A stretch of 51,575 nt of DNA, taken from Ruminococcus sp. GTDB taxonomy: Bacteria; Bacillota; Clostridia; Oscillospirales; Ruminococcaceae. The DNA lies in NCBI GenBank assembly GCA_017620025.1, contig JAFZRF010000021.1, positions 1-51,575 on the forward strand, written 5' to 3'. The position numbers were made by a program, and so were the translations under genes. The notes beneath the pieces were generated by a model. It worked only from the letters and a program-made list of their open reading frames with translations. It was not told where the DNA came from and ran no database searches. Shown here piece after piece: positions 17,527-26,289 of this stretch. The first letter of the stretch is position 1; every line of letters starts with the position of its first letter.

Positions 17527-19761
17527 ATGAAAAAAACTGCTTCACTAATCATCTCAGCCGTTCTTGCAGCGACAGCAGCAGCACCTGCTGTCTCTGCATC
17601 GGCAGCAAGCATCACTGTACCGGAGGTAACCGCCGTTACCGGTGATATCAACTCCGACGGCAGCATTGCAGTATCGGACGCTGTTCTGATCATGGAGTAT
17701 CTGCTCGGCAAGGAAGAGTTTACCGAGACACAGTACAAGGCAGCTGACCTCAACACGGACGGAAATGTTGATACCTTTGACTTCGTCGTTATGCGTGAGA
17801 AGATCATCGCAGAGATAAAGTCTGATATCAAGGAGAACGGTATATCCTACAGGTACGACGGTACTGCAATGGTAAAGTACCTCGGCTGCAAAAAGCTTCT
17901 GAACGGTATCGATGCTGTGATCACCTCAACAGATGAGCTTAAAGCAACCTTTGACGGTGTGTTCCGTCCGTTCGTCGTAACTGCGCTTTGCGATATCTAT
18001 GACGAGAATTACTTCAAGGATAATGTGCTCTTCATTGATGCAGAGCTCTGGGATGACAGATACGCAGTTCCCGACGGAACTGATATCAGCGAAGAAAACG
18101 GCGTTATAACGATAACCAAGCACAGAAAGAGCCTTGATGATTCCGATGATACGGACTGCACAAAGAAACAGGCTATCCTGCATCAGGTGAGCTATCCTAA
18201 GGAGAATTACACAGGACAGAACGTCGTATGGCGTGAGGAAGATGCCATAAACCTCAGTTATACACGCAAAACAGCTGATCAATGCGATATTAGCGACGGC
18301 TTCGTAACATCCTTTGATGAATTAAAGAATTACATTAAAGAATACAACTGGTCGACGGATTTTACTGACGAGGAATTAACACAGGAAGCACTCGATACTC
18401 TCAACCAGTTCTATGGAAGCAGAGTATATGACCCGGATCTTGATAAAATGGTCGTTCCTGCTTACTTCACCGAAGAATCAGCAACTGTGTTCTTTGAGAG
18501 CCACGCTGTATTATTCAGAAGTGCCGGATATCTGACCCACGATCAGTTTGTTAATGCTTCCAAAGCTGTACTCAGAGGAAACACGCTCTGTCTTGATTAT
18601 CTTATTGATCCAGACATTTTCGGTGATGTAGTTGTGCAGGGCGGCGAGATGTATATATTCGATAAAATGGAGCTTAAGGGAGCTGATCTGAATAATATCG
18701 AGTTTGAGATGACGCAGTGCAATCCCGAGAAAGAGGAAATGATCCTTAAAGACGGCCCCGGCAAAGGCGGCTACAATGACAACACAGTATATGTCTTTAA
18801 GTCGGATTTCGCCGGAAGAAGCTTTATCTCTATCGATGCAGATTATGTACAGTTCATGTCACCTTGCTACAATTACAAGTATATCGACGATATTGAAATA
18901 GATCATGATATTGCTGACAGTTTCACTAACGCTGATATCAAAGTGAAAAAATATGTAGTCTCATTTGATGATTTTGAAATATCTTTTCCGATCAATAAGA
19001 ACGGAGATATCTACACCCATATTTATCCGTTGCCCACTTTCAGTTCAGGATCAGATAATGACACGTCAACCAAAACAGAAACGACTCCTGCTCCGGAAGA
19101 TACAGAAGATACAAATAAAAAATCCATACATAACGGAGATTACTACATTTCTCCCGATTCTGCAATAGATACTCCGTCAGATTCTTTTAGTCTTTCAGAG
19201 CTTTGCGGTTATGAATGTGATTATGATCCCGACAGATTTAATCCTTTAAAGCTTAGTTTATACGATCGGGCATTTATCGGATCAGTAGATGATGTTTTCT
19301 ACACAGTTCTCGATGATGGAACACATTTATTAGTTCAGAACGTAACTGTCATCGACCCTTTATATGGTGATGTTGAAAAGGATGACGTATGTTCGGTCGG
19401 CATGTACGGAGGATATATAAAGCCTGATCAGCTTGAAAATAATCAGATAAGAAGTATGCTTGTAATATCACCTGAGGCAGAGATCTGTCAATATTTTTCA
19501 GAAAACAGTGAGCATAAATACATCTATGACGGACCTTCTGATATATACATCTATGATGATACAGATATCAAAAGAGAACCGAAGCCGGGAGATATATGCC
19601 TATTCTTAACACATGATGTCACAGACACTCCGTGTCTGACGACATGGGGTTCATGGTATATCTTCCATTTAGATTCAGATTACTTCCGGAACGATGAATT
19701 CAATGACTATAAGCTCACCATGGAAGAAATCACTGAGTTTTTCCAAAAGAAGAGAAATTAA
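17527..19761 (+). CDS. Secreted protein with N-terminal dockerin-like domain and C-terminal domain shared with the anti-sigma candidate
   Basis: A 744-residue exported protein of unknown activity. A signal peptide (about 1-27) is followed directly by a dockerin-type pair of calcium loops (38-97: GDINSDGSIAVSD and DLNTDGNVDTFD), which in ruminococci dock proteins to cohesins of a cellulosome-like scaffold. Residues about 100-500 include a module that recurs in the next gene's product. Residues 531-744 match the extracellular domain of the upstream membrane protein, and even the DNA at the domain start (KKSIHNGDYY) is nearly identical, pointing to recent duplication or gene conversion. GGGGAGG precedes the ATG and the gap to the previous gene is 26 bases. 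I see no glycoside hydrolase or carbohydrate-binding motif. Confidence 0.8.
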   Translation: MKKTASLIISAVLAATAAAPAVSASAASITVPEVTAVTGDINSDGSIAVSDAVLIMEYLLGKEEFTETQYKAADLNTDGNVDTFDFVVMREKIIAEIKSDIKENGISYRYDGTAMVKYLGCKKLLNGIDAVITSTDELKATFDGVFRPFVVTALCDIYDENYFKDNVLFIDAELWDDRYAVPDGTDISEENGVITITKHRKSLDDSDDTDCTKKQAILHQVSYPKENYTGQNVVWREEDAINLSYTRKTADQCDISDGFVTSFDELKNYIKEYNWSTDFTDEELTQEALDTLNQFYGSRVYDPDLDKMVVPAYFTEESATVFFESHAVLFRSAGYLTHDQFVNASKAVLRGNTLCLDYLIDPDIFGDVVVQGGEMYIFDKMELKGADLNNIEFEMTQCNPEKEEMILKDGPGKGGYNDNTVYVFKSDFAGRSFISIDADYVQFMSPCYNYKYIDDIEIDHDIADSFTNADIKVKKYVVSFDDFEISFPINKNGDIYTHIYPLPTFSSGSDNDTSTKTETTPAPEDTEDTNKKSIHNGDYYISPDSAIDTPSDSFSLSELCGYECDYDPDRFNPLKLSLYDRAFIGSVDDVFYTVLDDGTHLLVQNVTVIDPLYGDVEKDDVCSVGMYGGYIKPDQLENNQIRSMLVISPEAEICQYFSENSEHKYIYDGPSDIYIYDDTDIKREPKPGDICLFLTHDVTDTPCLTTWGSWYIFHLDSDYFRNDEFNDYKLTMEEITEFFQKKRN

Positions 19762-19838
19762 ATTATATTCATCCAAAGGTATCACCAGAGTCAAAAATAA
19801 AAGTTTTATTCATTAAATCATAACAAGGAGGCGTAATT

Positions 19839-22217
19839 ATGAAAAAGCTAAACAAGCTATTCGCTGCTGCATCAGCTGCTGCCATGCTGCTGTGCGCAGT
19901 ACCTGTATTCACTTCGGCTGCCGATATTGACTATCCCAAAAACGCAAGGGATTTTGAGGAATTTCTGGCAAAGCATCCCGACGGATATATAATCAATGAT
20001 GACGGCAGTATCTACCTGTACCCTATCGACATAGAGCATTCAGTATTCTCAACTGGATATCTCGTCAGCTCGTCACTGTCCTATCAGACTGAGGATCTTG
20101 ATATCGGTATGACGATCCGTCCTGAAACTAAAGAAAAAGGAAGATACCTCGTATCGCTTTATTCCAGTTTCGAGAGCATAATCCAATTCAAAATACCGGA
20201 GAACAGCAGCGGCAATACTGAATGCCACTTCCACTGCTTCTATCCGTGTCTCGAATCCTATCTTATCGATACCACTGACGGTGTAAAGGTAGAGTATCTC
20301 GGTAATGCAAATATGTGTCCCGAAGAAGAAATAGAAGCCTACGTCAAGAAATGCGAGGAGGAGGCTGAAAAGGATCCCGAGAAATACAACGCCTGCTTTA
20401 CACACAATTTTATCTCGCTGGATGACCTGACGAACGGCATCTATATTTCATATGTCAACAGCAAGCTTTCCGATGACGGCTGCGCTTCTCCGTTCGTTAT
20501 GTCACAATACGAATATAACGCTTCACAGAAGCTCGTTATCGGTACTCCCTCAGCTGAGACAAAATTTGAGATCCGTCCCTCTGTTGATCCTCCTGTAATA
20601 TACGAAGGTAAGACCGGAGCATCAGATGACCTTATGACACGTACCGGAGAAGACAGATACTACCGCATCTATGATCTTCCTGAAAGGGATTCGCAGCGTC
20701 TGTTAAACATTACTATAGATCTGTCATACAATGCTTATGACTTCTGTCCTGCAGAGAACGGCTGGTCTGAATATGTCAGATTCTCACCTCCTCTCCCTTA
20801 TATGCCTACAGAAGCGCCTACAGAGGTAAGTGTTCCGGCTGTTCAGAACGACGTAAACGGTGACGGCAGCTTCAACGTAGCCGATCTCGTTTCACTGAAC
20901 AAGTATCTCCTTTCAGGCGGTACTAAGATAACAGCTGCCGCTGATATCAACGGTGACAGCTCCGTTGATTCCTTCGATCTGGTATTCCTCCGCAAAAAGC
21001 TGATAAAGACAGATGCCGAGGAAAAGAGATATTCCTATATCAAGGATGTCACAAAGTACGGCACAGATAAGGGCATCAAGTCAGCTATTATGGGCGAGAG
21101 CTACGTTATCACTGATTACAACGAGCTGACAACTACCCTTCGTTCACTGCTGCGTGAGGCTGTTTGCAGAGATCTTGAGAAGCGCTATGACCCGGGCTTC
21201 TTCAAGAACAACGTACTGCTTCTCCGTCTGACCAACAACTCAGGCGGTCTTGATCCTCAGATGGTTGAAAGCGTCGATTTCAATATCGCTGACGACCGTG
21301 AAGGCAACAACATCACTGTCAATATGAAGGCAGATCCGGCTGAGACAGCAAAAGAATACATCGAGATCCATCAGGTAAGCATCAGCAGGAACATGACCGG
21401 CATAAATAACGGCAATCCTGAGTTTATCTGGAAAGACGCAGACAGAAAGAACATAAACTGTGATGTATGTGAGATAATGTATTCCTATCCGAAGAACGAA
21501 CAGGAAGATAAGCTTATCACATCGTACGACGAATTCCTTTCCTACCTCAGCGAAGAAAACTTTGAACTGAACTATGACAAATCAAACTATAGATCATTCA
21601 TGGATTATTTTGCAGCTGATGTAAAAGACCGCTGCGGAATAGAATTCAATGAAGCACTGTTTGACACAAAATCTGTCTATGCTCACCTGACAAGCAACTT
21701 CAATGAAGATGATTTCTGCAGAGCTGAGATCAGCGGCGATAAGCTCACCATACACGAGAAGCATATACCCGATTACGGCGACATTGCTTATATGATGATC
21801 AAATTCTATGTATTCGATAAGAATGATATCTCAGGTGTTGATACCATTGAAATGAGAAGCCACAGGCTGCTTGATCAGAGGTATGATCCCGGTGAGAACA
21901 AATCAGGCAACTGGTACCTTGCTGTATGTCAGTATGATTTCAATGACGAGAGTTCTCTTGCACTGTACTCACGCTACAGTCTCGGCTTCGCTCCGGCAAG
22001 CGGATACAAGCTCGTGGATGAATTTGAATTAACTCCCGGATTCAAGCCCTTCGGCGAAGATATAGAAAACCTGCTCAGAAGCGAAAACGATATATCCGGA
22101 GAGAATTTCAGCATAAAGTACGGAGAGGAAAGTGCTGAGGTAAGATTCAGGACTTCCCCCGGCGGTGAATTCACCACCGTTGAAATACCCTATACTTACA
22201 ATCAGTATTTTATATGA
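19839..22217 (+). CDS. Secreted protein with central dockerin-like domain
   Basis: A 792-residue exported protein of unknown activity. It has a signal peptide (about 1-28), an N-terminal region of about 300 residues, a dockerin-like pair of calcium loops in the middle (336-395: DVNGDGSFNVAD and DINGDSSVDSFD), then a C-terminal region. After the dockerin it has a module related to the previous protein: YVITDYNELTTTLRSL with FFKNNVLLLR here, against VITSTDELKATFDGV with YFKDNVLFID there. Both then have a HQVS stretch and a SYDEFLSYL or SFDELKNYI stretch. It lacks the domain shared with the anti-sigma candidate. AAGGAGG precedes the start; the 77-base gap has no terminator that I can see, so it may be in the same operon. 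Confidence 0.78.
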   Translation: MKKLNKLFAAASAAAMLLCAVPVFTSAADIDYPKNARDFEEFLAKHPDGYIINDDGSIYLYPIDIEHSVFSTGYLVSSSLSYQTEDLDIGMTIRPETKEKGRYLVSLYSSFESIIQFKIPENSSGNTECHFHCFYPCLESYLIDTTDGVKVEYLGNANMCPEEEIEAYVKKCEEEAEKDPEKYNACFTHNFISLDDLTNGIYISYVNSKLSDDGCASPFVMSQYEYNASQKLVIGTPSAETKFEIRPSVDPPVIYEGKTGASDDLMTRTGEDRYYRIYDLPERDSQRLLNITIDLSYNAYDFCPAENGWSEYVRFSPPLPYMPTEAPTEVSVPAVQNDVNGDGSFNVADLVSLNKYLLSGGTKITAAADINGDSSVDSFDLVFLRKKLIKTDAEEKRYSYIKDVTKYGTDKGIKSAIMGESYVITDYNELTTTLRSLLREAVCRDLEKRYDPGFFKNNVLLLRLTNNSGGLDPQMVESVDFNIADDREGNNITVNMKADPAETAKEYIEIHQVSISRNMTGINNGNPEFIWKDADRKNINCDVCEIMYSYPKNEQEDKLITSYDEFLSYLSEENFELNYDKSNYRSFMDYFAADVKDRCGIEFNEALFDTKSVYAHLTSNFNEDDFCRAEISGDKLTIHEKHIPDYGDIAYMMIKFYVFDKNDISGVDTIEMRSHRLLDQRYDPGENKSGNWYLAVCQYDFNDESSLALYSRYSLGFAPASGYKLVDEFELTPGFKPFGEDIENLLRSENDISGENFSIKYGEESAEVRFRTSPGGEFTTVEIPYTYNQYFI

Positions 22218-22267
22218 TCCTGCTGCCCGGCAACGGGCTGTAAGATAGATGATACGGCAGAGATACG

Positions 22268-22312
22268 GTCTGACTTTTCTGCACTGTCTGACTGTTCTGC
22301 ACAGTCTGCCTG
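22268..22312 (+). repeat. Short tandem repeat, 18-bp unit
   Basis: Two near-identical 18-base units start GTCTGAC (22268-22285 and 22286-22303) and a partial third starts GTCTGCC. Flanking GATACGGCAGA and TCTGCCTGTATC could pair around them. It lies in the 279-base gap downstream of the second dockerin gene, before the terminator. Confidence 0.6.
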
Positions 22313-22369
22313 TATCATAATTCTTTGATACATTTTTTGTATTCCGATGTATCAGGGGACAAACAGATA

Positions 22370-22400
22370 CCGCACCTTGTCAAAAGGTGCGGATTTTTTG
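22370..22400 (+). terminator. Rho-independent terminator after the dockerin operon
   Basis: CCGCACCTT (22370-22378) pairs with AAGGTGCGG (22384-22392), followed by ATTTTTTG. Confidence 0.9.
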
Positions 22401-22409
22401 TCAACAGAC

Positions 22410-22438
22410 TTGATTTTGTGCCGTATATATGGTAAAAT
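22410..22438 (+). promoter_or_regulatory. Promoter of the DUF3592-like gene
   Basis: TTGATT (22410-22415), 17 bases, TAAAAT (22433-22438), 58 bases before the start codon. Confidence 0.75.
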
Positions 22439-22496
22439 TAAGGTATAACAGCAGGAACTGTCAGACGATGTATAAAAACGACAAAAGAGGTGTAAC

Positions 22497-23576
22497 ATGG
22501 CTACTACAAGCAGAAATCATCCTATAAATTCAGCAGATTTCTATACGCTGAACAGAGAAGAGATAGAATATACACGCAGGATCAAGAAACGTCACTATAT
22601 CATGTTTGCGATTGCCGGTATTGTTATTATACTGATCGCTGGCGCAATGACACTTTCATTCAGCGGCGGAAAAGCATTCTCCTCCGCTCTGATAGGTTTC
22701 CTTATCTTCAGTTTCCTCGGATGGATATTCGTCATGCTTTCCATATATCAGATCTATCGTACACCGGCCGGCGGCAGGTACGCCACTATAGTATCCTGCT
22801 ATACAACTACCGAGACCACAGGCACGGGCGAGGATACTTCAACATCCACCTACTACCACTTCACAGTCAGGTTTGATGATACAGGCGAAATCATGAACAG
22901 CTTTGTCGGGACTATGTACGGAAAGACATTCCGCACAGGATCAAGGGTATTTATCGTAAAGAACAAGGTGAGCAATTTCGATGTATTCCCGGCTGATGAG
23001 CTTATCGATGCAGGCGTATATACTCCCCCGCTTGCGCCTCCCGAGGAGACTCCCGAAGAAAAAGCACATGAACTCGGCGGAGTTTCAGCAGATATTGACA
23101 GTCTTCTGTTCTATCCGATGTCAGATTCTGATGTACAGTCTATACGCTCACTTAAAAAGAGCCAGGTCAAGACTCTCATAATCATTGCGGCAGTGTTTGC
23201 TTTATTCCCGCTTGGATTCGTTGTAATGAGCGTTCTTATAAGCGATGATTTTCTTATTACACTATTCATCCTGCTTGCAATAATTCTGGTAATCGTTGTT
23301 GCGTTAGCAGTCTTCTTCAGCAAGTTTCTCAATGAAGATCCGGGTGAAAAATATACTTCAAGACACGTTATCGTAAGAGACAAAAGAACAGAGAGCGTTA
23401 TGAATTCAAGCGGCACAAGCCAGCAGACCTATTACTATACACTTGAAACCACCGATACCCATGAGATACTTACCGATGTAAAGGTCGATACATCCGCAGT
23501 TTATGGCATAGCCGCCAACACGGAAGTAATACTCACCAGGGACAATAACGGCAAATACAAGCTGTTCAAGATCTGA
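22497..23576 (+). CDS. Membrane protein, DUF3592-like
   Basis: A 359-residue protein with two membrane segments near the N terminus (about 33-55 and 63-82) and two near residues 225-275. Each pair is followed by a soluble beta-rich portion: YYHFTVRFDDTGEI in the first and QQTYYYTLETTDTHEI in the second. The two halves therefore look like an internal duplication of a DUF3592-type unit (a domain that follows a membrane hairpin and ends in a VFIV or VILT strand). The function of that family is unknown. The start has AGAGGTG upstream. It has its own promoter and terminator and is not part of the dockerin operon. Confidence 0.75.
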   Translation: MATTSRNHPINSADFYTLNREEIEYTRRIKKRHYIMFAIAGIVIILIAGAMTLSFSGGKAFSSALIGFLIFSFLGWIFVMLSIYQIYRTPAGGRYATIVSCYTTTETTGTGEDTSTSTYYHFTVRFDDTGEIMNSFVGTMYGKTFRTGSRVFIVKNKVSNFDVFPADELIDAGVYTPPLAPPEETPEEKAHELGGVSADIDSLLFYPMSDSDVQSIRSLKKSQVKTLIIIAAVFALFPLGFVVMSVLISDDFLITLFILLAIILVIVVALAVFFSKFLNEDPGEKYTSRHVIVRDKRTESVMNSSGTSQQTYYYTLETTDTHEILTDVKVDTSAVYGIAANTEVILTRDNNGKYKLFKI

Positions 23577-23598
23577 TACGGGTACAATACATAAAAAC

Positions 23599-23630
23599 AC
23601 AAGGGCACCGCGGTGCCCTTGTTTCATTCT
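23599..23630 (+). terminator. Terminator of the DUF3592-like gene
   Basis: ACAAGGGCACCG directly followed by its complement CGGTGCCCTTGT (23599-23622), then TTCATTC. The palindrome is perfect and would fold with a small loop. Confidence 0.8.
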
Positions 23631-23650
23631 TTCAATAAACCATAGTTAAA

Positions 23651-23824
23651 TCAGGGGACGCCTTCACTTGCAAGGCGTCCCCTCTTCCAAAACAGTCCCC
23701 CGGACTGTTTTGGAATTCACCCCTTGCGAAGCGCCCTGCGGATATTCGTGGGACGCTGTCCCACACCCTGCCAGAGGCGCTGCCTCTGGACTCCGCTAAA
23801 GGGGCGCAGCCCCTTTAGAATCCC
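23651..23824 (+). repeat. Complete copy B of the 174-bp multi-hairpin repeat
   Basis: It starts TCAGGGGACGCC and ends AGAATCCC. Five consecutive inverted repeats: GGGGACGCCT...AGGCGTCCCC; TTCCAAAACAGTCC with its complement around CCC; GTGGGAC-GCT-GTCCCAC; CCAGAGGC-GCT-GCCTCTGG; CTAAAGGGGC-GCA-GCCCCTTTAG. It lies between two convergent genes. Nearly identical to copy C at 47858-48031; differences cluster between the second and fourth hairpins. It encodes no plausible protein. Confidence 0.95.
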
Positions 23825-23831
23825 GAATCTT

Positions 23832-24371
23832 TTATCTCTTGCGCCTGAACAGAGGGCGCATTTTCTTTACGTAGTAAGCATGGATAAAGCCGAGATTGAA
23901 GTCGTGGCAGGCAAGTATGAAATTGCATACCAACAGCGCCCCGACAAGTCCGGCTTTTCCGAGATCGCCAAGTGAATCATCAGCAGACTGGAGACCGAGC
24001 AGCGTAACGGTTATCCAGTAGTAAATGACAAGTGTTGTGTTGAAGAGCAGTAGCTTGACGAAGGTGCGCAGCGGACGGCTCTTTATCTTCTGAATATAGT
24101 ACCGGAGCATAGGATAATGACCGAACACGATGATAAAGAGCAGTGATGCCTCCTTATCGGCGCATATTATCATTGACAGCAGCCCGACCGCTATATACGT
24201 GAGCGCTGCCCAGCCTACACTGACCTCTGTTACTATTATCATCAGCAGCACTCCGGCTATCATGGGTAGTATGATATACAGCGCCGGCATTATGCCCGCA
24301 AGGAACATACATATCAGACAGAGCGCAGCAACTATACCTCCGAGAGCTACACGATAGCTGATATCCCTCAT
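23832..24371 (-). CDS. Small polytopic membrane protein, possibly ECF S-component-like
   Basis: A 179-residue protein, mostly hydrophobic, with about six membrane segments and a basic C terminus (KKMRPLFRRKR). The start MRDISYRVALGGIVAALCL and the arrangement of segments recall substrate-binding subunits of ECF transporters and YybS-like proteins, but I see no diagnostic motif, so the substrate and even the family are uncertain. Its start overlaps the stop of the SDR gene (ATGA), so it is the last gene of the long reverse-strand operon. Repeat copy B begins a few bases after its stop codon. Confidence 0.7.
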   Translation of the reverse strand: MRDISYRVALGGIVAALCLICMFLAGIMPALYIILPMIAGVLLMIIVTEVSVGWAALTYIAVGLLSMIICADKEASLLFIIVFGHYPMLRYYIQKIKSRPLRTFVKLLLFNTTLVIYYWITVTLLGLQSADDSLGDLGKAGLVGALLVCNFILACHDFNLGFIHAYYVKKMRPLFRRKR

Positions 24372-25129
24372 TTACTGTCTCCGAGTTTGCTCTTCTGTAT
24401 CTCGTAGGTAATAGCTGAGAGCAGCTTATGCGGTGCGAACCTTGAGGCAAATACTCCTGCTCTTACTCCGATACCAGGTATAGCGATCAGCTTGCGGGCA
24501 AAGGCTCTGCGGAGAGCATACTCCGCTGCTTCATCGGCGGATATCGGCTTTACGCTGAATGTAACGCCTGCACGGTTATTGAAGTTGGTATCAACAGGAC
24601 CGGGACAAAGCACGGTTATGCTTACGTCAGAGCCGACACGTCTGAGCTCCTCTGCAATGGCAAGTGAAAGTCGCACTACATAGTTCTTTGAGGCGTAGTA
24701 TGAGGAGAGCAGAGGTCCGGTGAGGAAGCCTGCACTTGAAGCAACGTTCAGTATTATTCCCCTGTTCTGCTTTTTGAAGTCACGCAGGAAAAGCTTTGTG
24801 AGGATATGGACTGCAACGATATTGACCTCTATCATATCGAGCTCGTCATCAAGGCTCGTCTCGTCGAATCTGCCGAAGATACCATAGCCGGCATTGTTTA
24901 CGAGCATATCCACGCCCTTGTCTGTGCAGAAGCTGTATACCCTGAATATCTGCTTGCGGTCTGCGAGGTCGGCGGCTATAGTTTCTACTCCGTCTCCGAG
25001 TTCCTTTTTCAGTGAGGCAAGTGCCTCCTCGTTGCGGCCTGTCAGGATGAGTTCCCAGCCTCTCGCCTTAAGCTTGCGTGCTATGCTTTTTCCGATGCCT
25101 GATGTGGCGCCTGTTACAAGTGCTTTCAT
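24368..25129 (-). CDS. Short-chain dehydrogenase/reductase
   Basis: NAD(P)-dependent oxidoreductase of 253 residues. It has the cofactor motif TGATSGIGKS at 7-16, a following TGRNEE that suggests NADPH preference (Arg after the second strand), NNAGYG, the catalytic serine region NVASSAGF and the YxxxK pair in YYASKNY. The C terminus (AFARKLIAIPGIGVRAGVFASRFAPHKL) resembles the DltE/YqjQ-like group. The substrate is unknown. It overlaps both neighbours by 4 bases, so it is co-translated with the DHHW-like and membrane proteins. Confidence 0.9.
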   Translation of the reverse strand: MKALVTGATSGIGKSIARKLKARGWELILTGRNEEALASLKKELGDGVETIAADLADRKQIFRVYSFCTDKGVDMLVNNAGYGIFGRFDETSLDDELDMIEVNIVAVHILTKLFLRDFKKQNRGIILNVASSAGFLTGPLLSSYYASKNYVVRLSLAIAEELRRVGSDVSITVLCPGPVDTNFNNRAGVTFSVKPISADEAAEYALRRAFARKLIAIPGIGVRAGVFASRFAPHKLLSAITYEIQKSKLGDSK

Positions 25130-26277
25130 ATCAATCTGTCTCCTTTGGTGTATTCACTGAGCAGTTCCTCGAGAATGTTCTCTCCGCACAGGCTGTCTAT
25201 GCCGAAGAGGAAGAGGGTTCGCTCGTATTCTGTATTGTCTGTGTAGCTGCTGAGAGGCAACGTTGTATGCTCCGGATATATTACCGTTACCTCACTGTAG
25301 TGCTGCAGGAGGAACGGAACAAAGCTGGCTGCGTAATCATCGCCGATCACAAGGAGCTTTCTTCCGTTTCCGTTGGAGGTTCGTATATTGATCATAGGGT
25401 GACCTACGCCGGGATAAAGCGCATACATATTATCGGAGCGGAGAGCATCTCTGTTATACAGAGGACATTCCGTTTCCGTTCCGTCGTTCTCACGCAGAGT
25501 ACATCCTGTTACCTCCGTGTCGCCGTCATAGGTATATATATCGAGAAGATCGGGACTGCAGTGCATATACTGTGTCCTGCTGTAGAGATCTCCGCAGTAG
25601 GAATCAGCGGCGTGCTCTATAGAGTACTTGTCATAGGAAAGAGGCTGGAAGCCGAGCTTCTGGATGACTGTCCTGTATACACAGTATGCGCCGTAGCTCG
25701 TCCATTTATTATCACTGCGGAAATAAACATAGTTATCGCTGAGCATTTTCAGACGGTTGTATGCGTCGATACGGCGGACACCTGTGTCGAGCAGCTCATA
25801 GAAGCGGTCTATCAGCTGCTTCTGTGTACGTGAATCCATATACTCCGGCAGCAGTTCGGAATAAACTCCGGCTGAACCAGGTACTGCAACAAGACATACC
25901 GCTCCGTCATATACATTGGTGTAACTGAGTATCGAGGATGCACATTTTCCCGATACCGTCCGTGCTGTATTATCTGCCTCGATAAGGCGTGAATCGGCGA
26001 TATATACACCGTTTACAATGTTCTCGCAGATGGCCGATTCTGTCTTGGCATCGATCGCGACCCAGTCTATCCTTCCGGAAAAGCTTCCGGCAAAATCCTT
26101 TGTGATCTTCTCACCGATACTTCCGTCAACAAGTGAGATCACCGTACTGAGAGCGCTCCCCTTTTTCGCGTTACCGCTGCCTTCTCCGGTAACAGCACTG
26201 ATAAGGGTCAGAACAAGCATAACTGCAATGAACAGAGTGACCGAAACGGCTGTTATGACATTTGATATTCTTTTCAT
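25126..26277 (-). CDS. DHHW/AlgJ-like membrane-anchored protein with degenerate catalytic motifs
   Basis: A 383-residue protein with one N-terminal membrane segment (about 7-29) and an extracellular SGNH-hydrolase-like domain. In the DHHW family, next to MBOAT acyltransferases, the expected motifs are DHHW and GDSY. Here they read SDNKWTSYGAY (Asp189, Asn190, Lys191, Trp192) and LLVIGDDYAASFVPF (Asp314 in place of the nucleophilic serine). The surrounding motif context is well kept, so the family call is sound but esterase or acetyltransferase chemistry is not expected. The frame is open and full length, with AGGAGG before its ATG. It lies 12 bases after the MBOAT gene, which has lost its own catalytic histidine. 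Confidence 0.8.
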   Translation of the reverse strand: MKRISNVITAVSVTLFIAVMLVLTLISAVTGEGSGNAKKGSALSTVISLVDGSIGEKITKDFAGSFSGRIDWVAIDAKTESAICENIVNGVYIADSRLIEADNTARTVSGKCASSILSYTNVYDGAVCLVAVPGSAGVYSELLPEYMDSRTQKQLIDRFYELLDTGVRRIDAYNRLKMLSDNYVYFRSDNKWTSYGAYCVYRTVIQKLGFQPLSYDKYSIEHAADSYCGDLYSRTQYMHCSPDLLDIYTYDGDTEVTGCTLRENDGTETECPLYNRDALRSDNMYALYPGVGHPMINIRTSNGNGRKLLVIGDDYAASFVPFLLQHYSEVTVIYPEHTTLPLSSYTDNTEYERTLFLFGIDSLCGENILEELLSEYTKGDRLI

Positions 26278-26289
26278 ACTTACCTCCTG

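Noticed and set aside
22268-22312. CRISPR-like array
   Set aside because: Units are contiguous 18-mers without spacers and no cas gene is present.
23724-23975. Open frame running through repeat copy B
   Set aside because: The same peptide stretch appears in every repeat copy and has no ribosome site; it is hairpin DNA read as protein.
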